Shown: in pieces, positions 33,762-46,228 of the stretch
How the letters are laid out: every line of letters starts with the position of its first letter
Numbering within the stretch: the first letter of the stretch is position 1
NCBI GenBank assembly: GCA_004352715.1
Contig: SCFE01000077.1
Coordinates: 1,329,318 to 1,393,317, forward strand
Direction: 5' to 3'
DNA length: 64,000 bases
Origin: Hofstenia miamia
Taxonomy: Eukaryota; Xenacoelomorpha; Acoela
Made by a program: the position numbers and the translations under genes
Notes under the pieces: generated by a model
Seen by the model: only the letters and a program-made list of their open reading frames with translations
Told to the model about the DNA's origin: nothing
Databases searched by the model: none

Positions 33762-36700
33762 TGTTCTAAAACACTTTATTTTCTAAAGAAAAAACTCTTC
33801 CGAAGTGTTATACATCATTATTAATATATTCTAAGGTCAGTCACTCAATTCTAAGGAAAACATTAAAAATTTGTGATGTCTAGATTATCAAACCATTACA
33901 TTTAATATTTTGTGAGATTATTTAATTGAATTTTCTATGATTAGATAATAAATATTTAGCTATGTGAAAACATTGTTAAATTGTAAAACAAACAGGCTTC
34001 AATAGATATGATATGCAATAAAACAAGCTCTACGCTTTGGATATATCGTTTATTGTCTCAGCCAAGGTTGAGATAAAGGAGGATGGGATGAACTGTGAAA
34101 TATGTACAGCCTTGCTTTATAATACATGCAGGAACAGGAAAAAATAGTTGTTCTGACATTTTACTATCTCCCAGTTTTAGAGGGGCGACGTGCCTTCCTG
34201 TTGCCTCGCGCATGCAAATCAAGTACTGCAATATCTGTAACAACCCAGAGCCTCCAATATATTTTGTCAAATCCACAAATTCAATCTAAAGCTTAAAAAA
34301 TGCCAATTCTGTAGCAGAGAAGTATTCGCTGGTTCAAGCACCTTAAAACAAATGACAAACGACAGACAGAAGCCAATTTTTTTTAAGATTTTTAAACTGA
34401 TAGTAAGTCCGAAATAGCATTTAAGTTCCTTACACATGCGTGAGTCTCACTACAATCAAGAAGTACTGATTCGATTGATGTTATATTTTCTCGAAATTTT
34501 TTTAATTGGCTATATAACAGTTGCAAATATGTATTTTTTTATGACATTTTTATTGAAATTTAGAATTCGGCCATGAAGCGGAATCTTGCAAATATATCCT
34601 ACTTGTAAAACTTGTTAAATCAAACCCATTTTTAAAATACAATGCTTCCGACAAACAAGAAACGCATATTGGAAAAACTACGTAACGGCCCCACTATGGC
34701 TGAGTCCTGAGGGGATAATCAGGGCAGTACATATCCAGATAAGTATGCGCAGGACAGGATGTCATTGAGATCCTGCTCAATCCGAATAAAATCTATTTTA
34801 AAAATTCAAACACTAAAATTCATTTATTTTAAAAGTACTGTAAAGTCATAATGGTGTATCGAAATCCTCATGCATTGGGGTCGAGTTTGACATTGACTCC
34901 GTTAAACAACAACCTACAAATCTTTTTGACAAAAGATGTGTAAGTTTTAGAAACATTTCACAAATTGTTTATGGTAATTCGATTGACTGTTTACAGGGAC
35001 ACCTTCCTATCTCAGCTTGCTGCCATTGCTGCAACTAGTGTACCTAGTAATAAATTTTTCACTTCATAGTTTATCATCAAATTTTGCATGAGGTTGACAA
35101 TTTTATGCAATTAACTAAATACAAATTTGTATATTCTATATATATATATATAATTATGGGATTACTGTTGTGATCATATTTGCTTAGATATTTGTTTAAA
35201 AAGCCCATTGTACAAGTTATTATTTAAAATTTAGAATTAGTTTCTGATTTTTTGAAATAAAATACAAATTCAAATGTTATTGACAAAAGAAATAAATTGC
35301 TTGGAAAATGTTTCTATGTCGAAAGCATGGTTCAAGACGTAATAAATTAAGTCCAACTGATACTGAAATTCTTATAATAATACACACATTCAATAATTCA
35401 AAACATTTAAACATAAAGCTTACATAGCTGTCATTTAATCATCCAGAGATATATTAACATAAGTACTCGTGACACACATGTTCACATGGATTCAAGTGTA
35501 CACTCATTTGGATAGCATGATTGAAATTCCTTACAAAACTCCAAAAAAGCTTGTGGAATTAAGGATTTTGTGTCATACAGATCAATAAAATATCATCGCT
35601 TAATTGTGCTGCATATAAACAGTAGGAAATTAAAACTATTGAAGATTATGCATACGGCAGTTTCACACATGTATCTACTTTTTCCAACCAATTATCAATC
35701 TCAGCTTGCGAGCATTGTCCCATTATAATTTTAAGTAAACTTGTTCTTTTTCTGGGCAGAGGATTCAGCTACATGATATCATTCATATTTAGGAAAGCCA
35801 GACTTTAAATAAAAATAAGCATATTATTCACATATATGATTTTTGGTGTAATAATTTTCAGGTTTCCTCTAATATTAAAATCTGTACATATTTGTGTTTG
35901 AGCTTCTAGTTATCTACGATAACTTTCTATTGCAAGTTAAAATGTATACCATTATAAGAATTTAACTGTTCTAGCATACATAATTGAATAGGAAGAGCCC
36001 TTAACTATATTTCCTTCTTTCTAAATGAAAAAATAGAAAATTTTCTTAGATGATGTGTATGAAATTGTTGTTCCTCAACAACACTGATCTTTAAAGATCA
36101 CAAAATAATATTAGAACTAAATCGATCTAATACAATTTAGGTAAATACGTATCACCAAAACATGGCATCAAAAGGATGAAAATAATTATACCTGATATTA
36201 ATTTGTTAATAATATAACTTATATAACATACTTGCATCAAATGATGTCAAAATATTTACAAATAATATTGACAATAACAATAGTAATACATAAAATAACA
36301 AATTAATGTAATATATATATATATACATATATATATATATGCAAACATTTACTAAGTTTGTTGTGCACACTACCTAATCAAATGATATTTAAAAATTTAA
36401 CCACACTTAGTCAAAACAACAATGATGTATTATATACTTGTCAATGTTTTCAATACAAAAGATAAAGATCAGGTAAAAAATAATTTCTAATTACAAGACA
36501 TTTTACACTCACTAAAGTGCTCCACAACAAGAAAGTGTTTAGGTTGTAAACAGCCATAACAAAAAAATTATATAAAATGAAAGTACTATATAATTCTACT
36601 TATGTTCAGCATTATTCATAATGTTTTTCACTATCGTATCATTATCATAAAAACTTTCCTGAATAATAGCATCTAGATTTACTTACTTAGCATTATCTCA

Positions 36701-36981
36701 CCAGAAAAAGATTTTCAAAATGAATAATTCAATCAGCTTTGCTAAGCCAAATGCATTTGCAGACATAACTGGAAAATAAAAAATTTAGTTGTTTCTTTTG
36801 TGTTAGGGGATAATAAATCTACTGGTTTAGTTTGTTGTTCTGTAACAACAGAATGTGCATGTAAGGGTTAAATAAATAATTAATGATAGAATGTGTCAGC
36901 GCTTGTTATATATAGTGGGCCTTAATTGTGCATAGTGTTATATAAGGATTAGATTTTGTTTTTGAATGCTAGGGATTTAAC
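33762..36981. other. non-coding stretch
   Basis: No supported gene. A GC-richer patch at 34150-34260 can be read on both strands but has no recognisable domain. TA runs occur at about 35136-35152 and 36311-36342. Confidence 0.45.
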
Positions 36982-37166
36982 CACTGGCGTAGTTAATTTA
37001 AGCGAGTAATTGCAGTAGTAAACGTAGGCTATTATAAAAAGTTTGAGGTATGTAAAGGAAACACATCTTCACAGTCGAGGGGTGCTTTGTCTAGAAAAGA
37101 TTAAATGTTAAAAAAAGTGCTTTAATATTTCCACCCTCAAGAAAATTTTAGAGTCCAACGCCCCTG
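36982..37166. mobile_element. short hAT-like MITE
   Basis: 185 bp starting CACTGGCGTAG and ending CAACGCCCCTG (inverted ends with three mismatches). Flanked by a perfect 8-bp duplication GATTTAAC at 36974-36981 and 37167-37174. CA(G/C)NGGCGT ends plus 8-bp duplication indicate hAT. Confidence 0.8.
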
Positions 37167-40100
37167 GATTTAACCTTTAGATTCTCCGCAACAATTGTTT
37201 TCTATAAACATATAAGTTTAGCACTTTCACGAGGATTAGCCTTACCACAAATTCAAATTTGAAATTGAATATTGCTCAGCTTTTTTGCAACAGCACATTA
37301 ATTATTTTATATTCGGGAAATACGTGTACATTTTTGATTAAATAGTATAACTATATTTAATAGTATTACACAAGGTTAAATTAACGATAACTTACTATTA
37401 AGGTCGAACGCAAATTGTAATTTAGCTATTTTTCACATCCACCAGTCTATGTTGATAACAGTTCGCAAATGTTTCCAAAGTCAAACATTTTCCGCAATGT
37501 GGTGTTTAACAATTGTTTGAACAAATTATGCATTTAAAGGATTTCTAATTTTCATTTAATTGCACAATATTTCAACCACTTCTTGTATTTGAATTACCCT
37601 TCACTTTATGAATATATGTTTGATAGACTCGAATGTATCGTTTTTATTAGATTCGTTATACCAAATTAGCAATATTATAATGAGGTATATAACATGTGTA
37701 AAAATATTATTTAAGAAACCTTATACTATAAACTTTGGAAATTGGGAAATATGAACACGTATAGTGGTTATAATATGCTCAAATGTAATGTTGAAATTTT
37801 AAAAAAAATGCAAGTTTTTCTTTGAAAATTAAGATTTTTTCTAAAAATAGTCTGGGATCATTCTTTGTTTATGAGTTACTAGTGAATTTAAAAATTTCCT
37901 TGTAGCTTAATGTTAAAATTGAATAAACATTTCTTGTAGCTGATTACAAATATATTTTTATACCTGTTAATATGGTTCAAAATTCTAAGTAGTTAATATC
38001 TGTAGATTTCCGTTAATATATTTAAAATATTATAACATCTCTAAGGAGTGCATTATAAATGAATAATATATATATTAAGATATATTAATAATATCTATTT
38101 TTTAATTGCTCGCTTTTTTATTCCCACCTTTTTAAATCTAGGCGAATTGAATCAGTAATAAGTAATCCCCATTTTCAAAAGGACACTCTTAAGATATTCT
38201 TTGTCTGAAAAATCTTGACATTTATCATTATTATCAAATCAAGATCACTTACCTCATCAGCTAAATGATCTCATTGGTGGGTTGAATGATCCCAAGGTGA
38301 AATTTATATCGAAGCTCACTCAAATCTAGCAAAAAGCAAAATAGTTTAGTAGAGTTGTTAACTAAGTCTATATAGCGTTTTTTAATACCAGATACTATCT
38401 AATGCGTCTGTGGCTTCTTTTTTCTTCAATATGACTGCAAGTAATTTCTACAAAATTCCAAATTCAATGTTATTCTAATACATATTTTGATATTTTATTG
38501 ATCATAAAATCCGATAGGATCCACAATGCATTCACCATTTTCTAATCTAAGGAAAAGTGGGGTGAATGGGGGATATTACATTGTCTAAAATCATTAAACT
38601 TCTTGAATTGAATTTTACAATAAGGGATAATGATTGTGGAGATGCACTATTAATCACTTATCTCAAATTTGGACAACTCTATGTTATTGTCAATGTTTTT
38701 GTTTAAGCGGGTCTCTACATGAAGAAGCACACAAATTTCCAGTTAATTCATCACTGAATTACTACAAATCAGGTTACAAAATTCCTAACACTTCTTTAAA
38801 TGGAAATGTACAGAAACAGTCTAGTGATCCTTGTATCCTTTGGCTGAATGAACATCTGATGAACGTGCAATTGCTAATACAATTAAATTAATCTACATCC
38901 CTACAAATTCTAGTCATCCCCAGTTATTGGACAGATATGTTAATGGCCTGATGAAGAGGCCGCTGTAGGAAAATTTCTTAGGGATCACTTAACTTCAAAT
39001 TGGTTTAAGGTTTTCGCTTGTTCGGGCAAAAATGTGCCAAAATTATGTTAGTGGCTGAAAGATGTCAGTACTGTGGATTATCTCCATTGATAAATCCGGC
39101 AAATGAGTATGATTATCCTTCATTAAATTATACATTGCTGTGCATAAATAATATAAATGAAGAAACTCCTCAGAATTCAACAACATTGGATAGGCTTAAC
39201 TCTGTCACAGCATCAGTGGCTTTACCACTAATTTCTATTAAGTTCAAAATTTCTAAGGCTTCATAAATCTTCTGCACGTGAGGCACTCATTGTGGCAAAA
39301 CGCGAGTGTCAAAAATAATTAAGTGCAAGCATATTTCACAAAATACCAGTAATACAGTGTAGCTTTATTGTTCCTGTCTCATCAACTGGACTATTTATTA
39401 TGGAGATTGGCATGAATATACTCTTTGTAGGAAGTGGCTTGTGAAGGTTGCACAGAAACATGTCCAAACTTTGTAGTGTAGTTTTGTGTATCTGTTATAG
39501 CATACATGTATATCTCTTAGCAAAGAATGAAGCACTGTCTTGAACTTCTTTTTAACGTTGTGTTCAACTCACCTAAACAACTATTTGCTGATAAACCGAT
39601 GCGAAAAATCATTTTATTACATATTAACAAAACTAGAGAGTGAAAATTTCATGAAGTCCAAACTAACCAATATAATAATGCAAAGCCTTATGTATAATAT
39701 ATTAATGTAGCTAAAGCTGTTCGTAAGAAGTGTGCCAAACTCACCTCAGTTCGCACTATTTCCCAAATATTCTAAAAGTTGTTTTAAAATATAAGCATCA
39801 TTTAAAGTAAAATTCTTTTTTTGCCATTATTGTTGTTCTTTAAATGTGCTTAAATTAAAGCTTAATGGAGAATACAGTCTTGCTTAACGTTTGTCTACAT
39901 TTTTGTGGGAAAACAAATTCGTGAGGTTTTGATTTCGGGTGGTGTCACTTAGAAGTAATACTGCTACTGAATTATTTATAAGAGTAAGAACCAATTCAAT
40001 ATTGTTTATGTAGTGACAATACTTCGGTTAAAGCAAAGAATCACGGAAAGCCGCTAATTCTTCACATGATGCAATATATATATTTGTATTTTTCTTAAGG

Positions 40101-40554
40101 TTTTTTCCACAAAATTGCTTTGATCAGCGCCATTGTGTATAATTTAAGGCATTTTGAATACTTTAATTATTTTTGCCAAGCAAGCTTAAAATTTTGGCTT
40201 ACGAATAGGCGCATAAGCAAATATAACAAAAAGTGTAGTACATTGATATGATGCTGCTAGTCACTGTAAATGTAGGGATGATAACCAACTTTAATTTATA
40301 ACAGATTGCTAGCCTAAGTTGATGTGTCTAAATAATGTGTGCAATTGCTCTTCCGTTAAAGAAAACTAATTAACAAAACAGACTTTCATCATAAATTCAT
40401 TTTTATTTATGAATCAGACTATCGTGACTAAAGGTGTGTGTTACCCGTATTTACTTTGTGCGCATGCTCTTCCCTTTGAAATTCACTACGAAGCACCTGT
40501 TAAAATAAAGAAGTTTAAGTATAGAATATATATATATATATATATATATTATTA
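37167..40554. other. non-coding stretch, possible very decayed coding remnant at 38.6-39.3 kb
   Basis: 38634-38891 and 39018-39266 are short open frames with some protein-like character (CQYCGLSPLINPANEYDYPS, for example), but frames are interrupted and I cannot identify a family. The rest holds nothing recognised. Confidence 0.35.
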
Positions 40555-40651
40555 NNNNNNNNNNNNNNNNNNNNNNNNNNNNNNNNNNNNNNNNNNNNNN
40601 NNNNNNNNNNNNNNNNNNNNNNNNNNNNNNNNNNNNNNNNNNNNNNNNNNN
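40555..40651. other. assembly gap inside a (TA)n tract
   Basis: 97 N flanked on both sides by TA repeats (about 40528-40549 and 40653-40675). Confidence 0.99.
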
Positions 40652-40771
40652 AATATATATATATATATATATATATTATTAATTAATTGCCCACCTAAGA
40701 AAAAATGAAAATATATCAAAAATAGTCTATTTAAAATTCAAATTATTTTCCAAAACGTTCATAAAGAGAAT

Positions 40772-41080
40772 TTAGTAAGAGGTTACTCCACCTCTTGCTG
40801 TTCGTATGGTGCTTACGCGATTTGACATGGAATTGTAGAGGGCCACACAAGTTTCTTTTATTTCACTATCAGTGTTCCAGATGTGAGTTGCGCGTTGAAT
40901 GACTTCTTTACGTGAATTACACTGTCCTCTCCTTCTTACTGCAATTGAACCAGTCTCTTGGTGTTGGTGGACAATTCTTCTTACGGTTCTTGTTGAAACA
41001 GAGAAGATTCTTGATATTTCTGATTGATTGTGACCTTCATTGTGCCGAAAAATGATGAGTTTCCTAATACATTCTGGCAT
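40772..41080 (-). pseudogene. Tc1 transposase N-terminus fused to C-terminus (catalytic core deleted)
   Basis: An open 102-codon frame from ATG. Residues 1-45 form the paired-like helix-turn-helix (PECIRKLIIFRHNEGHNQSE, then IFSVSTRTVRRIV). From about residue 66 the frame passes to the extreme C-terminus of Tc1 transposases, ending LYNSMSNRVSTIRTARGGVTSY-like. The DDE catalytic domain is missing without breaking the frame. It could still bind element ends if expressed, but cannot cut. That activity is inference. Confidence 0.75.
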
Positions 41081-41110
41081 ATCAATTTAACTTCTCAATA
41101 GCAGTTACGG

Positions 41111-41183
41111 NNNNNNNNNNNNNNNNNNNNNNNNNNNNNNNNNNNNNNNNNNNNNNNNNNNNNNNNNNNNNNNNNNNNNNNNN
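41111..41183. other. assembly gap with duplicated flanks
   Basis: 73 N. The 30 bp before it (41081-41110) are repeated exactly after it (41184-41213), which suggests an unmerged contig overlap. Confidence 0.99.
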
Positions 41184-41372
41184 ATCAATTTAACTTCTCA
41201 ATAGCAGTTACGGAATGCGAAACTCGAGAACAAGCCGAAAATAACAAGCACACATTGTTATGTGTCTATATTTTTGTTTTTTTTTGTGTGTATGCATTTT
41301 TTTTACAAAAAGGGTGAAAATTGAAGAAGTATTACTATTATCAAGGGTGGGCAATTAATTTGTCCGCGACTG

Positions 41373-44309
41373 TATATATATATATATATATATGTATGCA
41401 TATAAATATATAAACCTAATATACCAAAAAAATACACCCTTTAAATATCAGTCTCAATCAATTGTCGAAAAAATTATGCATATATAAGCTTGATGAAGGG
41501 AATTTTACTGTCATAATTGATAAGAGATCATGTATTGCACAAATGAATGAAATTCTAGATTAGAGTAGATTTAAAGAACTCTTTCCAGAATCAATGTCTT
41601 GCAATAAATTACTTTGTACACGTTGAAAATAAATTCAATGAAAATATTCGAAAAATATAAAGCGAGGGCGATTATTCAAAAGAAATCTATGGTAACATTA
41701 GAAGTGTTGGCAGTCAACCATCAAGATTCTTTGGTCTTGCAAAAGTTCTCAAAATAGACAAGATGCACCTCTTCGACCAATTTTATCTATGGTAAATTTG
41801 TCACGAACTCTACGAAAATCAATTTCTGTTTTATATTAATGACATTTTTTTCACAACATTTGATGATAAATAAATTTTTTAACCAGTTAAATCCAAAAAT
41901 GAATTAAATTAAATCCCACGTGAGTTCGAAGACAAGAATAAAATCGTTTTCTTATACAATGAAATTGAATATAAAAATAAAAAATTTGAATCAAATCTTC
42001 ACTTAAAAAAAAACGAACACAGGATTATATATATCTTCTTTACATCATATTACAACAAGAAATATAATGATAACACCATTAATTATGATCCAATCGTTTG
42101 AAATTTGGCAGATAGCTTCTCTTAACATAGAACCTTAATACACATTAGGGGCATGACTATTTCACATTGTTTATGGCCATACCACAGTCAGTTAAGGTTT
42201 TGTATTGAATCCTTGAATCTACCTTACTGTTTATTTCTAATTCGAGTAATCTTTTAATTTACCGTAAAATATTTGAATTTTTTCAAGGACTAAAAAAATG
42301 TAATGTGTTTTTACAAATCATTTGATAACATAAACTTTATATTAAGCTTTTCACGTTTACGACAATCAATTTCGTACGTAACTATAGAAGCTTTTTCTGT
42401 GCAAATGTTTCTTCTTTGTAGGTTAGAATGAGAATTGTTCAGGATCAATGTCGCTCAACGTAGGCTTTAGCTTCATTGTAATATATTTTTCAGGTGTATT
42501 TAATTTATATAACTCCGATTTGGACACCAAAAACTAAAATCACTTTTTAACTAAGTCTAAGGTACTAACTGTAGTAAGTCGTGCATTGACTTCATACTTA
42601 GTTGTTGTCTGATAATCCATATCAAAATCAACACTTTCCTGAAATGAAGATGTCGAGTCGTATGAACCTTTTGGTTTGGAATGAGTAATCTACATTGTTG
42701 CTCATGTTTTGATACATTTATCAAAATTGCATAATTTTTTCGTTATTTTTCAGAATTTTTTCTAGTTGTAGGACATGCTAGCACTCTTGAACATAATTGA
42801 TAGCACCTTGATTTATGAAAGCAGGTCAACTTATGAGAAAGTAAATATGGATTAGTAAAATTTTATGCACATAAATTACTAAAGTATTGAACTATGGCTT
42901 CAACCAAAACAAATTCCAACCCAACTCAATCCAAACAGAAGTTTTCAACATCTGTTCCAACTCATTTTAATCTAGCCCAATATTAGTAGTATCTAGATTT
43001 CCTTAAGAGAAAACTTAAACTCGTGGTTAAAATTCTTAGTCATTTTTTGATGCTATCAGCTTCTATTGAGATATTGAAGTGATAATTGAAGAGGTTTTCA
43101 AGTAGACTACACTAAGGTTTTACTTCTTGAGTAATCCATGATACATTTTAACGTTAACAATGAGCTCATATTATAAAATTAGTCATAATTCAGGAAAATT
43201 GCAATCCATTTTTGAGAAAAAAATTGTCCAACACAACCCACCAATGACATTCCTTAAGAATACCCAACCCTAATCACCAAAAGTTGTCCCAACCCTAGTC
43301 AATGTATGGATGGATGCAAATACTTGTAGCGCTGACTTAGACGAATATAACTGTGCATGGTAGTCGGTAACAGTCAATTATTTGATAAGGCCCATTAGTG
43401 ATTTGAAGTAAGTGTGGCACGGGGAGGTTTTTGCAAAAGAAATATAAAATATCGTCATCTTTGGAGGTTTTATGTAAAAATCCACGTCAAAAGACCATGA
43501 CCGAGATTAAATTCCAAAAAATGGAAATAGTCATAACCCCACAGTAATATTGCATATTGTTAACATATTTCTTGGGGACGTTAGCATTTTTTAAAACGAG
43601 GTCAGCTAGATGTGCCATTTCTTATAAAGTCGCACAGATAAATTGAATCAATGAAATTTTGTTCTATTTTCTACCTGTGATACCAATTTTGCAGCACAAT
43701 ACATTTACTCTCACTGTGCTACTAAAACTGTAGTATAAAAAAGCATCATGAAGAATAAATAAGAAGCAAAAATTTCAGTATATAAATATATTAGTACTAC
43801 CCTCAGAGAGAATGTCTATAAATTTTTTTGGCAAAAGATATTAACAATTTTTTTAGGAAATTTAGAAAGCTAAATTTCATATGATGAAGATCTGCTATGA
43901 GCCTTCAGCTGATTACAATTTTGAATTTTTTAAGATATATGATTGGAGTGCCAGTTCTCACCCTAAAAAAATTGGGTTTATAACAAATTTCATTTGATTA
44001 TGTAAATTTTGAAAATAATTTTTTAACTGTTTACTTTCCCGCTAAAATTATTTATACCTTGCAAAACCGTCCTTCAATATAATTTTAAGATCTATAAAAG
44101 ATTGACCTAGCTGCTTTTTGCAATTGTAATAAACAAGCAGAGAAATGAATACTTTAGTTTTAGAACATCTGCAAGAAATTTGGAATCACTGCTCTCACTT
44201 TGGCTGGAAACAATGTGAATGTTAAATCAGATTGTTTGTATCTTTTCGAATAACAGTCATATATATGTAGAGCTCTCTTGCATAGAATCTAAAACCTGTA
44301 TATATATAT
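41373..44309. other. non-coding stretch
   Basis: Begins with (TA)n (41373-41392) at the end of the Tc1-like element. No gene recognised. A TA run starts at about 44299 and leads into a gap. Confidence 0.45.
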
Positions 44310-44478
44310 NNNNNNNNNNNNNNNNNNNNNNNNNNNNNNNNNNNNNNNNNNNNNNNNNNNNNNNNNNNNNNNNNNNNNNNNNNNNNNNNNNNNNNNNNNN
44401 NNNNNNNNNNNNNNNNNNNNNNNNNNNNNNNNNNNNNNNNNNNNNNNNNNNNNNNNNNNNNNNNNNNNNNNNNNNNNN
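44310..44478. other. assembly gap inside a (TA)n tract
   Basis: 169 N with TA repeats on both sides. Confidence 0.99.
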
Positions 44479-44775
44479 TATATATATATATATATATATA
44501 TATAATTTAGAAAATTGTTATGCAAATTCATTTTAGTCTACAAGCACTTATTGAGGCATCTCAACCACTTAACAGTAATCGCCAGAATACAATATTTTGC
44601 AAATATTACTTTACAAAACTACTTCACTGAATAAATACATATGCATACATTAACTAAACCAAATACATTGGTTGGATGTAGTTAACTTGTGTATATAAAA
44701 TATAGGTTTATGATCTTTTTGAATATGATAGCTTCTGCTATTTTAGTGTTCTTTGTTCTTACTATGATATTTATA

Positions 44776-46058
44776 CAGCCTTGATCATAAACGTTCAACA
44801 ACTCTACAAAAACGCATAGTAGTTAAGATTTTCGGTTCATTACAAACAAACTGTGGACAATACAACGTTATAAATCAACAANCCAGTTAGAAGAGTGTCT
44901 TTAGTATATAGTTGGGTAGCCATGGTTCTTGATAACTTTTTTAACTCGGTTAGGCAATGAATTGAACAAAGTGGATAGATAATCATCTGAAATTTTGAAA
45001 TATTCAGTTTCAATAACTTGCCACAATTCTTCTAAATTTCGAATCTGGTGTTCTCCAACGTTTTGTTTCAAGACCTCCCATAAATTCTCTATAGTATTCA
45101 GGTCAGGGGACCTTGCTGGCCTATTTGGAAGAAGAGCTATCCCCTCAAGTCCCATGAACGCTTTTACTTCAGATGAAGTATGACAAGTTGCATTGTCTTG
45201 TTACAGGATTTGATCATCGTGCATTAGAGGTAATACTTTTTGTCGCAAAACATCAATATATTTCGGACCATTCATTGTTCCATCAATTCTTTCAAGTGTT
45301 CTGAGACCATTATGCCAAATCGCCCCGAAAACCATAATGGATTTTTTTTTGAGGGGTTCTCTCTGGCACAGGTATTTGCGGTTGTCGCGGAATTTGGCAC
45401 GTTTTGGGCGTCGAACAAAGTGGATACGACCGTTTTTGAACTGTACACCACATTCATCAATGAATATGACCTTTTGCTAGTCAGCAATCATGTTGTTTTT
45501 TAGGCTCTTGCAAAATTTCAATCTTGCTGCAATCTGTAATTTTGTCAGAGTCGGTTTTCTAGAGCCCCTACCCCTGAATAATTCATATTTTCGTAGTATC
45601 TGACAAATGCTGGAATCGCTGTATTTGTGCTGTCAGCCCAGTTTACTTATGAGTTTTGGGCAAATAGTTGAAAGCCTTCTTAGTGTTTGTGATTTTTCTG
45701 TTGACTTTGAGGGCATGCCAGGAGATAATTTTCGCTCTATTCTGCCAACTTTTTCTATACAAATATAATCGAGTGTACTGTATTTCTTGACATTTGTAAC
45801 TGTTCCGCAATTTTCATCTCTGGCATTTTTTCGAGAAATTTCGAGATGACCAAATTTCGCATTTTCGCGTTTTTCCAAGCATACTTTCACAAATATCAGA
45901 AATATTGACTTAAATTTCAGTTAGAACAAAAGACAATGAATCTTGTTTCAAATTTTGTGCATTGTTTTTGACAGGTATCTAATTACAGTTGTCAAAATGA
46001 GCGTTGAACTCAACGCATGAAAATGGCGTGATTGTTTAACATTTATGATCAAGGCTGT
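44776..46058 (-). mobile_element. full-length Tc1-like transposon
   Basis: 1283 bp between TA dinucleotides (44774-44775 and 46059-46060). The ends are inverted repeats of about 24 bp (CAGCCTTGATCATAAA, then C/TGTT) with two mismatches. It contains a single minus-strand transposase gene with several stops. One unknown base is at 44882. Confidence 0.9.
44901..45890 (-). pseudogene. Tc1-like transposase, near full length with stops
   Basis: Read on the minus strand. The N-terminal helix-turn-helix half (45890-45550) has GMPSKSTEKSQTLRR and RKPTLTKLQIAARLKFCKSL. The first catalytic Asp is in VIFIDECGVQF (about 45455). Then follow SIMVFGAIWHNGLRTLERI, the second Asp in QDNATCH (about 45205) and the Glu in SPDLNTIENLW. 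The C-terminus is LPNRVKKVIKNHGYPTIY. All three acidic residues survive. I count 35 residues between the second Asp and the Glu, one more than standard DD34E. Stops occur after SKLG (about 45633), just before the first catalytic Asp segment (a Trp-like TAG), and immediately before QDNATCH. It is therefore inactive, but recently so, since the reading order is intact. Confidence 0.85.
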
Positions 46059-46177
46059 ATTATTTTTCTTAAGTTCGTCAGCATGCTGGTAGATTTCTGT
46101 GTTTAAAAGTTCACTAAGGTTTTCCATTATTATCTTTCGACAACATGACGAACTACTTCACCAATTTGTTGCCATTG

Positions 46178-46228
<51 letters not shown>

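Larger units (their letters stand above)
40679..41372 (-). mobile_element. internally deleted Tc1-like element in a TA array
   Basis: The right end reads (reverse complement) CAGTCGCGGACAAATTAATT and continues GCCCACC. The left end has TTAATTGCCCACC in inverted orientation but lacks the outermost CAGTCGCGG bases. Both sides run directly into (TA)n, consistent with TA target preference. A gap (41111-41183) falls within the 5' UTR-like part. The encoded remnant is annotated separately. Confidence 0.75.

Noticed and set aside
38634-39266. Possible decayed gene or transposon
   Set aside because: Some protein-like stretches, but the frame changes repeatedly and no family motif could be recognised; kept only as a note in the intergenic entry.
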